Assembly: GCA_027924585.1 (NCBI GenBank) | Contig: BSBM01000001.1 | Coordinates: 53,374,501-53,438,500, forward strand | Length of the DNA stretch: 64,000 nt | Origin: Larix kaempferi | Taxonomy: Eukaryota > Streptophyta > Pinopsida > Pinales > Pinaceae | Direction: 5' to 3' | Part shown: one piece after another, positions 30,961 through 44,153 of the stretch | Position numbering within the stretch: position 1 is the first letter of the stretch | Layout of the letters: every line of letters starts with the position of its first letter | Translations under genes and position numbers: made by a program | Notes under the pieces: generated by a model | Seen by the model: the letters and a program-made list of their open reading frames with translations, nothing else | What the model was told of the DNA's origin: nothing | The model's database searches: none

Positions 30961-33900
30961 GTAATAAAGTCTGCATGAAACATAATATATCCCCTACGGT
31001 AACATAAAAACATGATATATATAAACTTAAGCGAAAACTGAAAACATGATACATATAAACTCAAGTGTTTTCACTTAATCAATATATTAAAATAACATTA
31101 ATGATACTAGTGAAAACATTATACATATAAACTTAAATGAAAAACTTAACCGATATATTAAAAATAACATTACTGATACCAAATAACTGTGTGGGCTTTT
31201 TTCGTTATTTTTAATTGTTAGTTGATAATATAAAAATATTTGATAGTAAGAACCATCCACATAAGTCCAAAATTAAAATACAGGTCCAAAATAAAATACA
31301 GGCGTGATCAAATTAAATTAATGAATATTAGATCAATAGTCCAACTATTCTCGTGTCATATGAGAAAAGGTTCAAAGGAGGGAAAATATTTATATCGCAA
31401 ATGACCCATATCATTTTAGAGAAAAGAGATATATGGACTAATATTATCATGGAGTAGGAGAAATATTTATGAAGAGAGAGAAATAAACATGTCACGAATG
31501 GATCAAAATACATCGACCAATCAACTAGGTTTGAAAGGCTTTGGAGTAGAGTTGAAGAAAAGGGAAAAATCGACGATTTCGACACTTTTTTTATAGTTTT
31601 GGAAAGTTTAAATCGAGGAAAAGTGACCCGAGACAACACTTGGGGAAATTTTTTCCTAGTTAGTATTTAATATTTAAATAATATGAACAAATTTTCCCTA
31701 GTTAACATCTTTAGTTTTGTATGATTTGAAAGATGGATTTTTTTTTTTTTCATATAAGTTTTCAAGATTTCTATACCAACCTCTAAATACTTCTAAGAGT
31801 CTTGTACCAACTACTAAATACTGGTTTATTATTACGGGAATACATGAAAACTAAAAAGAGAAATTAATGAACTTATGGCCCATGATGGGTATCCAATAGC
31901 TTTTTCTCTAATGGCTCCAATAGCTTTTTCTCTAAGGGCTCTTCTTTGTTGCTTTGTTGGTTTTTCTATGTGGCAGAGATAGAAGGATAACCTCACTTGC
32001 TCCATTAGTCTTATCCAAGTCAAAATGTTCGTGTCCACTTTTGTTTCCCAATCTCGAGGTTTCCAGATGTGTCTTGTCAGATCATTACACATGTATCTCT
32101 TGCATTTTTCTCCTTTTTAAGGTTGATGGTGAACTCGTCTTTCCAACAATTATATCTCAAAGTCAAATTCATAACACTACATTGTGTTTTTTGTTCAGCT
32201 AAGCAGAAGAGCTGGCGCGAAGGCTTAGATGCCTTAGAAACATTTGGCGCAGGGTCAAACCGGATTAGGACGACCACAACCTACCACCCCTACCATCGAT
32301 CCATTACATAGACCCAACACTACATTGTGTTTATGCTTACTCTTTCCCACAACAATTGATATCATGCTTAACTTCATTTCACCATTAGATACTTAATAAG
32401 GCTTGTCTAAACATTTCACTGTACAAGTGAAATCAACAGTAGACAATAGAGCCAATGCCAAACTTCACACCACACATTTGTCTTTCACTATGGAATCTAT
32501 TAGTCAAGACATAAATTAAAGCACTAAGAACGTGGGTGACTTTGTGCTCAACTTAAGTGATCAACCTTGCTCTCACGTGCCCACTTACAAAGACACATGT
32601 TTCATCTATGTTGAATGCCCCACGTTAAAAGGAAAAATCACAAATGAAATCTTAGTTAGCTTTAGAGGCACAACTTTAATAAAATTTAAACATGGCGAAT
32701 TCATTCTGAAATCTATGACATAATACATGTATTTATATTATATTAAATAATATCTCTAATTTCAATAGATATTAAAGAACTCTTACAAAATTATTTTGGT
32801 GTATCCCACTTTTAATACACATTTCTAATTAACAATCCCCCTATTTTTACTCAATATCCTAGGTATCTATTTTTTACAAAAATTTAAATACCCAATTTTG
32901 TTTCATAGTGATGTTTTATAAGCCTTAAATGATGATTATGCAAACTCGTAAAATACCTTTTTTCTAATGTTTCATGAGCCTTAACTTGTGAAATATCCTT
33001 TTTCTCCTATTTTTTCTTATTTCAATTCAATCAACAAACTTATTTAAGATTAATGAAGATTCTAACAATACTAATTGCTTCACATCATCCAAAGAAGTCC
33101 AAGTTACCCAAATCATGTGCCATGCATCAATATCATCACATTGGGATCAAGAAAAATTAGGGTAGATTTCTATAACCATTTTGTATTTGTTTAAACTCAA
33201 TGTGATTCATTACTACATCCTTTTAACCAAACAATTTTTTCATGTCTTAGTCAAATACTTAATTTGTAATAAAACACTTATGTCAATTTTTTTTTGTTTT
33301 CATTAGTACCAAATTGATGGGTGAATATACAGAACAAGTCAATATCAAAGTAAAATAAGAAAAGCACCTACTGAAAACAAAAATGTTGTGAATTTTAAGG
33401 GTGAAAACTAGTGCAATTGAAACCCCAACCCCCAACTAATAGAGTTAAATATAACATTTAGTAAATCATATTTGTCAATTAATTATAGTTTGGATGGTTA
33501 GAAGAGAAATTGTTTTTTCAAATCTGATCCCATTATGACCCCATTATTAAGAGAAAAGAAATTATAATCCTTCAATTTCAGTCCAAATCTCATATTAATT
33601 ATACATTGCTTATTTAAATATATTTAAAAATTGATTTTATTTTCTATACCAATTATAATTAAAAATAATTTTGATATAAATCTCTTCTTCGATAAATAAT
33701 ATTTGTGCCATCAATTATTTACTATATTTAAATTTTTTTTTTAAATATTATGTTATAGATTGATAATAACGATTAAATTCCACTAAAATCAATTATTATT
33801 AAAATACAAATTAATCAATCCTAAACTAATATAATCATATATACTTATACAAAATAGTTATTAACAAACAAATTAATATAGTTATTAGCACAAACAAATT

Positions 33901-34126
33901 AATATGTTGGATATATGTTTATGCACTTTCAAGAAACACATTAATATATTTGTATTCATAAAATTAAATTGAAAATAAATAAATAATATTTTATTAAAAA
34001 ATAATTATATATATAATTAGTAATAAAAAGGAAAATTATATATTTTATCAATATTGCTATACGCCCAAAAATAAATAATTTGATTATAAAAATAATTAAT
34101 TTAAATATAAACTACAACAAATTTTA
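30961..34126. other. AT-rich spacer
   Basis: No gene is supported. The first 180 bp carry three or four copies of AACATGATACATATAAAC-like sequence (31007-31137), also present once near 11060. Short overlapping ORFs on both strands near 31830-32310 shadow each other and show no known motif. From 33450 to 34120 the sequence is extremely AT-rich. Confidence 0.4.
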
Positions 34127-36020
34127 TTGAAACTGTTAACCTAATAAAAATCATAATGATTGAAACTGTTAACTTAATAAAAATCATAATGATTAAAACA
34201 ATAACTCAGTAAAGTTATCTCTTTTACAGCTCGAACTACTCATAGTGGTTAAAACCATGAATATCTTATTTGCTAATTAGAAAATATTAATATTTATTTC
34301 ACTTAAGTATTTCCATATACCAAGTGGAATGTTTTATATATATAAAGCTGTAAATCATGAAAAATATTATTATATTGGATATGGGTGAAAGTGGCATCAA
34401 AATTTAAAATTGGTTTTGAGCCTCCAAAAATGTAAATTGTTTATTAAAAACATTGATATTTATCTCATTCCTGCCGAGTGGAATATTTTAAGTATATAAA
34501 AGCTGTAGATCATGAAAAATATTACATATCCTGAATATGGATGCAGGTAGCATCAAAGTTAAAAATGTGTTTTGAGCGTTCCAGAAATGTAAACTACGAG
34601 CGCTGGACGGATGGCCCGCTTAACCTGAAGATGAAAAAAAGGTTTTAACATCATTTAAAGCTTAAGAAAAAATAAAGAGCAACGTGAACAATGACCAGCA
34701 TTTCCACCGTCAGTTTTCCATTAATTACAATGACCAGCATTTCTACCGTCAGTTTTCCATTAAATACTTTGAAGACACCGTAAAGTAATCATGACCCGGA
34801 CATTGAATTGTAAATGCGTTGTGTTCATACGACTTTGTATTTAATTGGTATGACTTTGCAGCGAGTGAGGAATGGGCTGGACAACACAAATTTCGAGCAG
34901 CAATAAATACAGGATAATGGAGGCCGTTGCATTGATAGCCCTCATAAACGCAGCAGCAGTAGCGATGCAGAAAAGCTGGCGGAAAGCCATAAAAAAAGTC
35001 TCAGTGGAGATTAGCCTTGAATTGCCACTGTATTATCGTCCTGCATGCACTTACGTCTGATGTGAAGTTTCACGTGCTGCCTTCCAAAGATACCCGGCCA
35101 CTTTAATGTTATCCAGCCGGCCCTTGAAAAAAGGAAGACGACCAGTGACAGAGCAATAGAGCAGTAACTACAACCGCATAAGGTTATCCTGCTATCCTGC
35201 CGGCCATTGAAATTAAGTAAGAAGACCAATGACAGATCAAGAGAGCAGTTATTACTACCGCATTGACATACACAGTCAAAATTCATATGATATTTATTTC
35301 ACTGTATGGAATTTGGGTTCAGTTCACATTAATGAAGGTGGAAAGAACTTTGACTACAGCAAGCTTGCATGCTATGATTTTCCTCACTGCATTCCTAGAA
35401 GAAATGAATGCGATGCAGGTACAGAGCAGAACACGCAAGCTGAAAACAATGGGGCGCGTAGAGTTGTCAATGCAGTTATTGTTCAAAGACTTACCAAGAA
35501 GATTGCCGCCATGCCTCGTGTCGTAAGACTGTCATAAACATTAATGTCTTCCTCTGTTGGATGTATAGCAGCCGTTGAATCTTGATGCAAGTTGAGAAAA
35601 TACCTAATTGAAATTCCAATGATTCATAACCACACTCTATCAAACTCCATAGAAAATTCACCAAAGCAGTTTACTACCAAATTAAATCCCAAGTCCGTTG
35701 AAGCTTGATGCAAGTTGATAAAATACCTAATTGAAATTCCAATGATTCATGACCACACTCTCAAAAATTGTAAATTAAAAAACTCTATAAAAAATTCACC
35801 AAAACCTAAAAGCAGTTTGCTACCAAATTAAATACTCCAACAAAGAATGACCAGAAATTGTTTCAGGTTACCCAGTTATTAGGACCCACTATAATTACTG
35901 TCATCAATAAGACATTAATCACCGTGGTCAGTGTATTTATAAACAGTTTAAAGACATTAATCCCCATGGTCAGTTTATTTATAAACGGTTTAATCACCTT
36001 GGTCAGTTTATTTATAAGTC
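34127..36020. repeat. Cluster of short tandem duplications
   Basis: At least six separate head-to-tail duplications occur in 1.9 kb: a 33-bp unit at 34127-34192 (GAAACTGTTAAC); about 160 bp at 34266-34605 (GCTGTAAATCATGAAAAATA); 39 bp at 34689-34766 (CAATGACCAGCATTTC); about 80 bp at 35105-35267 (CCGGCC...GACAGA); about 123 bp at 35571-35832 (CTTGATGCAAGTTGA); and about 45 bp three times at 35907-36020 (GGTCAGTTTATTTATAA). Small ORFs across the area (34872-35060, 35229-35537) are not convincing genes. Confidence 0.7.
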
Positions 36021-38383
36021 GTCCTATCACGGTATATCACGTAGATTTACTTTATAAACTCTGCAGTTTAAGGCGGGTTCTTGAAACATATGCCTGCTCT
36101 TTTACAGTAATGCATTTGTATTTACTATTTTGAATGGTAACAACAAATAAAAACAGAAATAACAATCCCTGATTTACATTTAAACATAGATACTTATTGA
36201 TGATGTGCTAGACTGATATGGTAAAGTATTTGTATTTATCATTTTGAATGGAAAGAGAAATTTTGATGATGACAGCTGGAACAACCAAGAAAAACAGTAT
36301 ACCATGTATCCAAAATAGATGCTTTACCTTGACTGATGTTTAGACTTGACCCTCACTGGCAAGCTGATCTCTGAGGATTTGTTCAGTCTGTTACCATGTC
36401 CAGATACAGTGTTCAAAACTGAACGAGACCTGCCCTTGCCCAGGCCTGCTTATCAATGCTCTGCATGGCCATGCTATGACAGGCACACTCAACAGTTGGA
36501 TCTCAAAATTTGATAGCTGTGTTCAACAGTTGTTTTCAAAATGACTAAATTAGTAATTATTATTTTAACACATTCAGACATAGACGTAGGACTCAGATAG
36601 TAATTTTTAAATTTTAACACAGAAGGATAGGATGGATGTGAGGCTGAGAATCCCCAAAACTAAATACGTTTTATCCAACTTCGGGTGTTCCAGAGGAAGG
36701 AGTTTTTGAATGTGGAATACAAATATGTTTTCACCACTCAAGTATTGATCAAGAAGAACAGCTCTTGAATCTGCAGATATTACAAATGCATGTCAACTTA
36801 AATTGAAGACCAACCAAACAAATCCGAACAATACTTGAACATGCAGATCGTGCAAATGCAAATTTAGATTGAAGACCAGGCAAACAAATCCGAACTTATT
36901 TTAAGATCACAAGGCAAAGCTTGTACAATAATCGCAATATTCTAGTGTGATATAGTTGGGATTTGATTACTTAAACAACCACCTAGTAATTTTGAGAAAA
37001 GAAAACCTGAAAAAACAAACATAATATATGGAACTGCACACCAAGAAAATTAAATTAATCTAGAGTCTAAATTAAAACCCAACCATAAACACAAACATCA
37101 AATAAGAAGAACAAACTATTATGTAATAATTAAAATATTGGGAGAGCCATAAATAATTCGGTGATATGTTATTCTAGCAGAAGCAGCCACTTAACCCTCT
37201 CAGCGTATACATTGCCTCAAGTTTAGACATAGGTATACAAAATTCAACCCCACAGATTAAAATATCATCTTTGTACTTCTGATAAATTGCCAAGAAAAGA
37301 GACTATAACTCCAGCTTAATAGGAAGCTGATAACATGATCTAACTATCAATAGACTGTACAACTTCAGTATAATAGAGAGCTGATCATATGAACTAACTA
37401 TCAAAGAGCTATAAATTTAATCAGAATATCACCCATAGAAAATTGAAGTTCAACACTTCAATATCCTGCTAAAATAAACATGGAACGTGGTTAAAATCCA
37501 ATTCATTACATTGAAGGATTTTAAAGTGAAACATTCTTCTTAAAATTCTATGGAACCAAGGACGACACTGCCAAATAACCACCAATTGAATTCTTAACTT
37601 GAAAAAACTATAAAACATATGTTTGATATAAACTGTACGTAAGAACATAAAGGATTTGAAGAACTTGCAAAAGGAAATGGCTAAATTTCTATGCTACATA
37701 CATAATACACACAGATTAACAAAATACCTAATTTGATAAGAACAGGGAAAATAACAGGTTTTCTATAGACAGTACTTAATTAATCTATAAGTTTCAAACA
37801 GTGTCATATTATTCAAAACAGTTTATATTATTCCAAAGATTCAAAAGAGGGCTTCGATTTAACACATACATTCGAGCCTGAACTGTAAGACCTGATCTAA
37901 TAATAGCAGGAAAATAAACAGATTTCCCCTGGACAATTCATTAATCATTAAATTTCAAACCGTCCCATGTAATTACGAAACCTTTTATATGGTTTAATGA
38001 AATCCAATGATTCAAAAGAGGCTCGCGAATTAACAGACAATCGAGTCTAAGTTAATATAGCACATAATACATCCCAGCGTGCTAATATAATTTAATTATT
38101 CCAAACAAATATATCGATTCAAGCTTTTAACTTATAGGGGAAGTTAAATTCCACCCTTCTACTTAGAAACACTCCATGTCTGTAACGAACGATGCTGAAA
38201 ATAGTTTGCAATTACAGACCGTGCGCCAAAAACACGCATAAGACAGCGTGCAATTCTGAGAATGAAGATATGGGTACCGTTCAGTTTAGTACACAACAGC
38301 GTTACAAAGGATTTAAATCCTTGTGTACAAAACTGAGCTCATCTTCACTCGATCTTGACATAGTTCTAGGTGATAGAAATCGC
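36021..38383. other. Spacer downstream of the MYB gene
   Basis: No further gene is seen. The 36340-36500 part is less AT-rich and reads like old single-copy sequence. The last few hundred bases before 38384 should include the MYB 3' UTR, but I could not place a poly(A) signal with confidence. Confidence 0.4.
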
Positions 38384-40029
38384 CTAGAAAATACTCTGAA
38401 CTCCACTGTGGCTGCCAATAGGAAGAGAATTACAGACACTGAACATATTGCTCCAGTATTCTTTATTATCGTCAACAGACAGCCCACTCATGGATCTATT
38501 ATCGCCACAGACAGCAGTAGAATAGCCATTAGAGGGAGGCACTACCAGATCTAAAAGCATATCAGCGTTAAAACCATCATAGCTCGAGCCGGACTTGAAC
38601 CCGCCACTGCTGCTAATCTCATCAGAATGAATATGTTGAAACTCGCTGAGAATATTATCTGAATTCCCAACTTTATCATAACTGGCGTCAGCTCCTTGCT
38701 CGGTTTTGGTGAGCTCGGACACATCTGACCTTGCACTGGAGCAATTCCCATCGTTTAACATAACCGAGGGTAACAGAAGCTCATGATGGCTATCGGCCGG
38801 CTCCACGTTCTCTTCGTGCAGGCTGGAGCTTTGAACATCGCTGTGAGCTTTCTCAGAAACTATAGTCGGTTTCTTCTCATCACAATTCTCGGGCTGATCT
38901 ATGTGATAAGCATTCCAGTGAGGGGTGGCCGCTGCATTAGCCTGACGGTTCTTCTGGCTCTCCACCAGCTTCTTGGCCTCGTTAAAAAGAATTTTGCTGC
39001 CTTGAGCAGAAGGACACATGGCTTGTTGCAGAAGACCTAGATAGCTTGTCTTATTGCCTCGGTCCTCGCTCTGACCATTCTCCACTGGATTATAAGCACT
39101 GAACAAACCTCCCAACGCAGACGAATTGTATTGGTCTAATTTAGTTCCCCACCTCAAATCCGGGAACTTGTCCCATTTCTGTGTTCTTTTCATAAATTCA
39201 AAGCCGCCGCCAGCAGTGTTCAACCCAGGAATCTTTGATTCTTCTTTATCTGCATCGAACACTTGACTATCTCTCCTCAATCTACTGAATATATCCGAGC
39301 TGACATTAACATTTCTAAAGGAGCCAGACCAAAGGCCCCTAGCCCTGAGCTTGGACTCGCGAGCCAGCCTCGATTCGGCTTCCAGGCGCGCGCTCTCCCA
39401 CTGGGCCATATGGCTCACATTCGACGACCCATTGAACGACTGAGCACCAGCTGAAATAATCGATTCAGACTTGGGCTTGTGCGTCACGGGGTCGATCCCC
39501 ATCTGCAGCAAGCGCTTCTTTAAATGGGTATTCCAGTAGTTCTTGATCTCGTTATCGGTTCGCTTCGGAAGGTGAGTGGCAATGGCGGACCACCTGCAAC
39601 ATCGTTATCATATCAACAAAATTCATTTCAATACACAAAAACCAAGATACAGAACCTAATTTATTGGCTCACCAACCTGTTTCCCAGTAGGGCATGAAGT
39701 TGAATAATGGTCTGCTCTTCCTGTACGCTAAACTTCCCCCTCTTGATATCGGGCCTCAGATAGTTAGCCCAACGCAATCTACAGCTCTTCCCGCATCTCA
39801 GCAACCCTGCAGCATAAAACTCACCCCATAAGAACCAGATAAAAAGAAAAATACATTCATTCCAATTCCTAGCACTAAACATAAAAACCTAGTCACCAGC
39901 TTTCTGAGGCAGAGCCCTCCAGCTTCCATGGCCGTGCTCCTGTATGTAAGCGACGAGCTTCTGGTCTTCCTCGGGCGTCCACGGGCCCTTCTTGAGCCCA
40001 ACCTTTTCGCAGCAAGGAGCCCTGCCCAT
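38384..40029 (-). CDS. R2R3-MYB transcription factor, MIXTA-like (subgroup 9)
   Basis: A nuclear DNA-binding regulator. Three exons: 40029-39897 (133 bp), 39806-39677 (130 bp), 39593-38384 (1210 bp). All introns are GT-AG and exon sizes are typical of plant R2R3-MYBs. The spliced length of 1473 bp encodes 490 residues. The start is the standard [17 protein letters not shown]; an upstream in-frame Met was not chosen. R2 has its three Trp; R3 begins [10 protein letters not shown] (Phe replaces the first Trp, as usual) and ends [15 protein letters not shown]. After R3, [20 protein letters not shown] is the hallmark of subgroup 9, the MIXTA/MYB16/MYB106/MYB17 group. The C terminus [16 protein letters not shown] resembles the group's C-terminal motif. 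Members control epidermal cell shape and cuticle formation; that role here is inferred. The gene looks intact, and it is the only clear host gene in the window. Confidence 0.95.
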
Positions 40030-40273
40030 TATTTCTCTCCACTTTGGTTTGGTGTTGGTTCGGATAAGCCTCTCTACCCTTTCTAACACGCAAAGCTGTC
40101 GTCGAATTAAACACTGCAACTACCCTTCACGTCTCCAGCTGTTCTTCGGTTTTTTTTCTCGATCGTCTTTAATGGATGTTGGAAGTCGGCAGGAATCGAA
40201 AAATAGACTGTCGAGCGATCGAGTGAACGAACAAAACAAACCCACGCGCTCATAGTGGGTGAGAGGTGTTCTG

Positions 40274-40283
40274 TAATAAATAG
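40274..40283 (-). promoter_or_regulatory. Candidate MYB TATA box
   Basis: The minus strand reads CTATTTATTA about 245 bp before the MYB start codon. Upstream on the same strand is CCACGTTATCAG, with an ACGT core. The spacing allows a 5' UTR of about 200 nt. No other TATA-like element is closer to the start. Confidence 0.4.
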
Positions 40284-40299
40284 GGTCAACTGATAACGT

Positions 40300-42440
40300 G
40301 GCACCCTCTCCTTTTGTAACCTAAAACAAAAATCTTGATCTCAAATTAGCTTCATCCACAAGCAAAAGTAATAGAAATTTCTGGATCTCTCTTGCGAGGA
40401 AGCTTCTCTGTGGTTCTCTCGTACTCGAGCGGAAGATTCCCTTACAACGTGTATAGACATTATGGGGTGGACGGTGGACCTTACTTCGCATTTTTCTAAT
40501 GTCGCTTTTTATAAATGTGACTTAATTTTTGCATTTTTGTAATGTCTCCTTATGAATGTGACTTAATTTTCGAAACTCATTTTAATTTATTATTTGGTAA
40601 TGGTTTAGTAAGCGGTGATAATTATTTATTTATATTATTATTATTAGTGTTGGATTTTTTTATTATTATTATTAGTGTGGAAATTCAGTAATGGTTTAGT
40701 AAGAGGTGATTGTTTGATAATTATTATTAGTGTTGAAATTCGGTATTTGTTTAGTATGTAGTAATTATTTAATAATTCAATGTTTAAGTTTTTCTCTTTG
40801 GTTAATTAAAAGATATGTTTTCTTAATAATAAAATTTCAATTATTTTGAAGTAAGAAAGAATCATATTAATAGAAAATAATTACATCAACCGAGGATTGT
40901 TGCCGTAACAGGGATATACAACTAGATATCCAACACAAGGCCACAAGGTGAACAAAGAAACTAAAGGACCAAAGACCCTAACTACTCTCTTGCATAACCA
41001 TCCACTACTATGGTGAAAAACAACATATATACCCTGTAACTAACTTTAACAAAGCCATTTGTTTTTTATAAAACCTGAAATCACTTATGATGGCATAATT
41101 GTGTCCTTTACAGAATTTCGAGCCACTAAAGGGAACAAAACTAACATATTATCTGACTAACAACAGACCCAAGACACCCATTAACAACAGAGAACATGAC
41201 CTGATCATAAATTCCAACTACTATAAGGACACAGACTAAACATAAGAAGAGAGGAAAATAAGAACCACTTCAGCATCAACCCTAGTGTCTAGAGCCCCGA
41301 GAATCCTCCTGCGATGATCCTTGAGCTTGCATACAGGATGACGAGCCCACCACCCTGAAGGCAGTTGAACCAGCGGGGAGCGGACCGTGTCCAAAGGCAA
41401 AGGGGGAGCAAACTGAACCTTGAGGTTGCTCCCAATGACATCAACTTTCTTGTGCATTAGCCGACAATCAACATTGTGGTCTTTCCAATCCCTCATCGGC
41501 TTGTCACCTTGCTCTTTTGCTTTCTTATCCATGAGAACCCTGGCCAATAGGCCATTCATTACACAAAACAGAGCCATCGTTCTTTCGTGCAAGGCTAAGC
41601 GACCCCTCGTCTGTAGGGCCCCGATCCTATTTTAAAGAAGTTTATAAATAAATCTACTTTTACCTTGTTCCATCCTGGTGTTTCAAGTCTCTATTTTGAT
41701 TTCTAACTTATGTTTAAATTTGGATTTGCATGCCTGTATAGTGTAGCATATTTACATCTACAGGTTGTTATATATGTATTTATTGTTTTATCTATTTCTA
41801 ACAATTTATGTTTGTGCATGTGTAACAACATATAAGTACATGTACAAATTCACATAACTTTTGTTTTCACAACTTGAAATAATAATATGATAGAGGTAGG
41901 AATGATTATTATACCTGAAGGATAAGTACCTGTAAATAGATATAGTAGATCCCTTTGTTGCTCATTTGCCCTGTTGTATGTTCTGCAACCAAAAGCCTTC
42001 CCAAACCCTTGAAACTCAACCGACCAAACAATCTGATATGCCACCTTGCCAACTGGCGAGGTCTCGCCAACCACCCAGCTCCAAAGGTACCCCTTTGGAC
42101 CCCCGATCCCAAACCAAGTACAAGTCAACCAGTTCTATCCCTCTGCAAATTCTCCAACAAGAACCCTCTTATTTTCTACTCTGTAATTTCTATCTCTGAA
42201 TAAAATTCCCAAAATATCCAAAGGTGAAGATCCCCTCTCCCCCATTGTCTCCTCGACCTTATTCCCCCCCTTTGCCGACTCTCCCGCTGCCATTAATACC
42301 CCTATCTCCATATTAAATGTTTTAACCCCCATGTCAATCCTCGAGCCCTTAACCTTTGACTCAAAACATTAACTTCCATTGTTTTAATATTCTTTCCTTA
42401 TTTCAAAATATAATATTTTATTTAATCAATAATAAAAGTT
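40300..42440. other. Spacer with one unassigned ORF
   Basis: This includes the distal MYB upstream region. A minus-strand ORF of 118 codons at 41236-41592 (MHERTMALFCVMNGLLARVL, later VQFAPPLPLDTVRSPLVQLP) has normal protein composition but no motif I recognise; a retroelement remnant or gene fragment is possible. Overlapping minus-strand frames at 41850-42332 also look partly protein-like (PKGYLWSWVVGETSPVGKVA), again unassigned. Confidence 0.35.
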
Positions 42441-44153
42441 ATATATTATAGTTTAAGTTTTGGGTCGGATTACTCACCAACCGTAAGTGTTTTACACTTA
42501 CACATTTCACCACATTAATTACTAGTCAATCTCAGTGACCTCATATTTAAATGTTTCATAATTAATTTGTCATTTTTACGAACAATTCCAAAATTTATAT
42601 CTCGACACTTGTTTATCAATTTCATATTATATCTATTTATAATTTACCCTATGTCCTAATTAACTTCGGCATGATCATAATAAAATTAATTATTATAAAT
42701 TAATTATTATCCATATATTTTAATTAACTAACTAACCTTGTAATTAATATTAACTTACCAAATTAATACTACTTTAATTAACATTAAAATAATCATTTAA
42801 CATTTTAACCCTTAGTCTTAATTAATTAAATTCATTAATATTCAATCATGCATTACTAACCTTAACTTCTTTATTAATCAACAATAATTAATCATTAATT
42901 GACAATAATTAACATTAATCAACATTATTAACATTAATCGACAATAATTAACATTAATCAACATTATTAACATTAATCGACAATAATTAACATTAAAACT
43001 TGATCATCATTCATTACCACCTAAGTTACTCATTCAACCTATTCCATTATCTTAATCATAAATTACTAACTCAAGATATTAGTTTAATCTCCTGGTTAGA
43101 TAAGTAGTAATAATGTAATTAATGCCTAAACATTATAGTTCAATATTATTTCACGCAATTTATAAATACGTAGGCGAGTTATGTAAGCGTAGCTACTGCT
43201 TACATACCTCGCGTAAGTACACTAACAGTACTAAATCACACACATTAGTCATAATCACGAAATTTATTGCTTAGTGACACAGGTTTAAACATAGTTTACA
43301 AGGTACAATCTTTTACCTAACTGCATCTTATTAAGTTATGACAATTCATACATTACTGAGTTACGACACATAATCAATCAAAGGTTTTCAACATACACAG
43401 TTAGATCACTTTTTCTTCCCGACTTCAAGCTACACCTATCTACCTACAACATCTACCTAATCACAACTAACTTCCACATCCTATGCTTTCCTTTGCTAGA
43501 CTACCCTGAAGTGTCAAGCCATGACCGGCTCCAGCTAGAACCCGTAAGCGAAAGTGTCGACTACATCGACCAAGCTTCCCCAGCAGGAAACCACCAGTCA
43601 TCATCACACACCTTGGAGAGCGCGTCGTAGCACAGCCCTCCCATGACTCTGGGTTTCGAGGATAAATGGTGGGTAAATCCTCCAACCCCCTAATGGAACG
43701 AGGGTCTATGTACACCCGACATAATAACTGCATTGCACTTGTACTCAATTTGTCATCGTATAACCAATTTGGGTGGTTGAGTTTCCTGTAACCCTACCCC
43801 ACCCATACATCACAATAAACATCATAATAATCATGCGAAAGTAAATAATGCATCACTCGCATACCATTTATCTTTCGGAGTCCATGTCCCCAAAGCTCTC
43901 CCACCTCGTAGGATCTAGCTATCACTTGGCCATTTTAATCTGTAAGTCATTCCTCGACATACAATCTAGAATATTGTGCACAAATCCTCAACATGTACAC
44001 ATACTTTTCATCATAACATAACAATAATCACTTCATTTATTCACCATGCACCTGGAATAACATTCATTCATTCAACATATAACTTTAACGGTATCCACGA
44101 ACACATCATTCATTAACTAGCATATCTGAGACATAACTAACACATGATACATG
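42440..44153 (-). repeat. Possible older LTR, left part (interrupted by the young element)
   Basis: Together with 50647-50819 this forms the site into which the 44154-50641 element inserted. The far end, read on the minus strand from 50819, starts TGTAACGCCCCGTTTTGAC, a form very common at the start of plant Ty3/gypsy LTRs. If so, the LTR would be roughly 1.9 kb without the insertion. I found neither its other end nor an adjacent primer site, so this is tentative. Confidence 0.3.
42874..42995. repeat. ATTAAC minisatellite
   Basis: A tandem array built from AATTAACATTAATCAACATT and TTAACATTAATCGACAATA units, period about 41-46 bp with shorter internal echoes of ATTAACATTAAT. About two and a half units are present. 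Confidence 0.7.

Noticed and set aside
31832-32311. Overlapping ORFs on both strands
   Set aside because: No motif, mutual overlap and surrounding AT-rich spacer; no basis for choosing one.
34872-35537. Plus-strand ORFs that could be a small gene
   Set aside because: They span local tandem duplications, have no recognisable domain and no clear splice structure.
34127-36020. CRISPR-like array
   Set aside because: The repeats are of different unit lengths without regular unique spacers, in a plant nuclear context.
39889-40119. Upstream Met extension of the MYB protein
   Set aside because: MGRAPCC at 40029 is the family's standard start, and the upstream residues are not conserved-looking.
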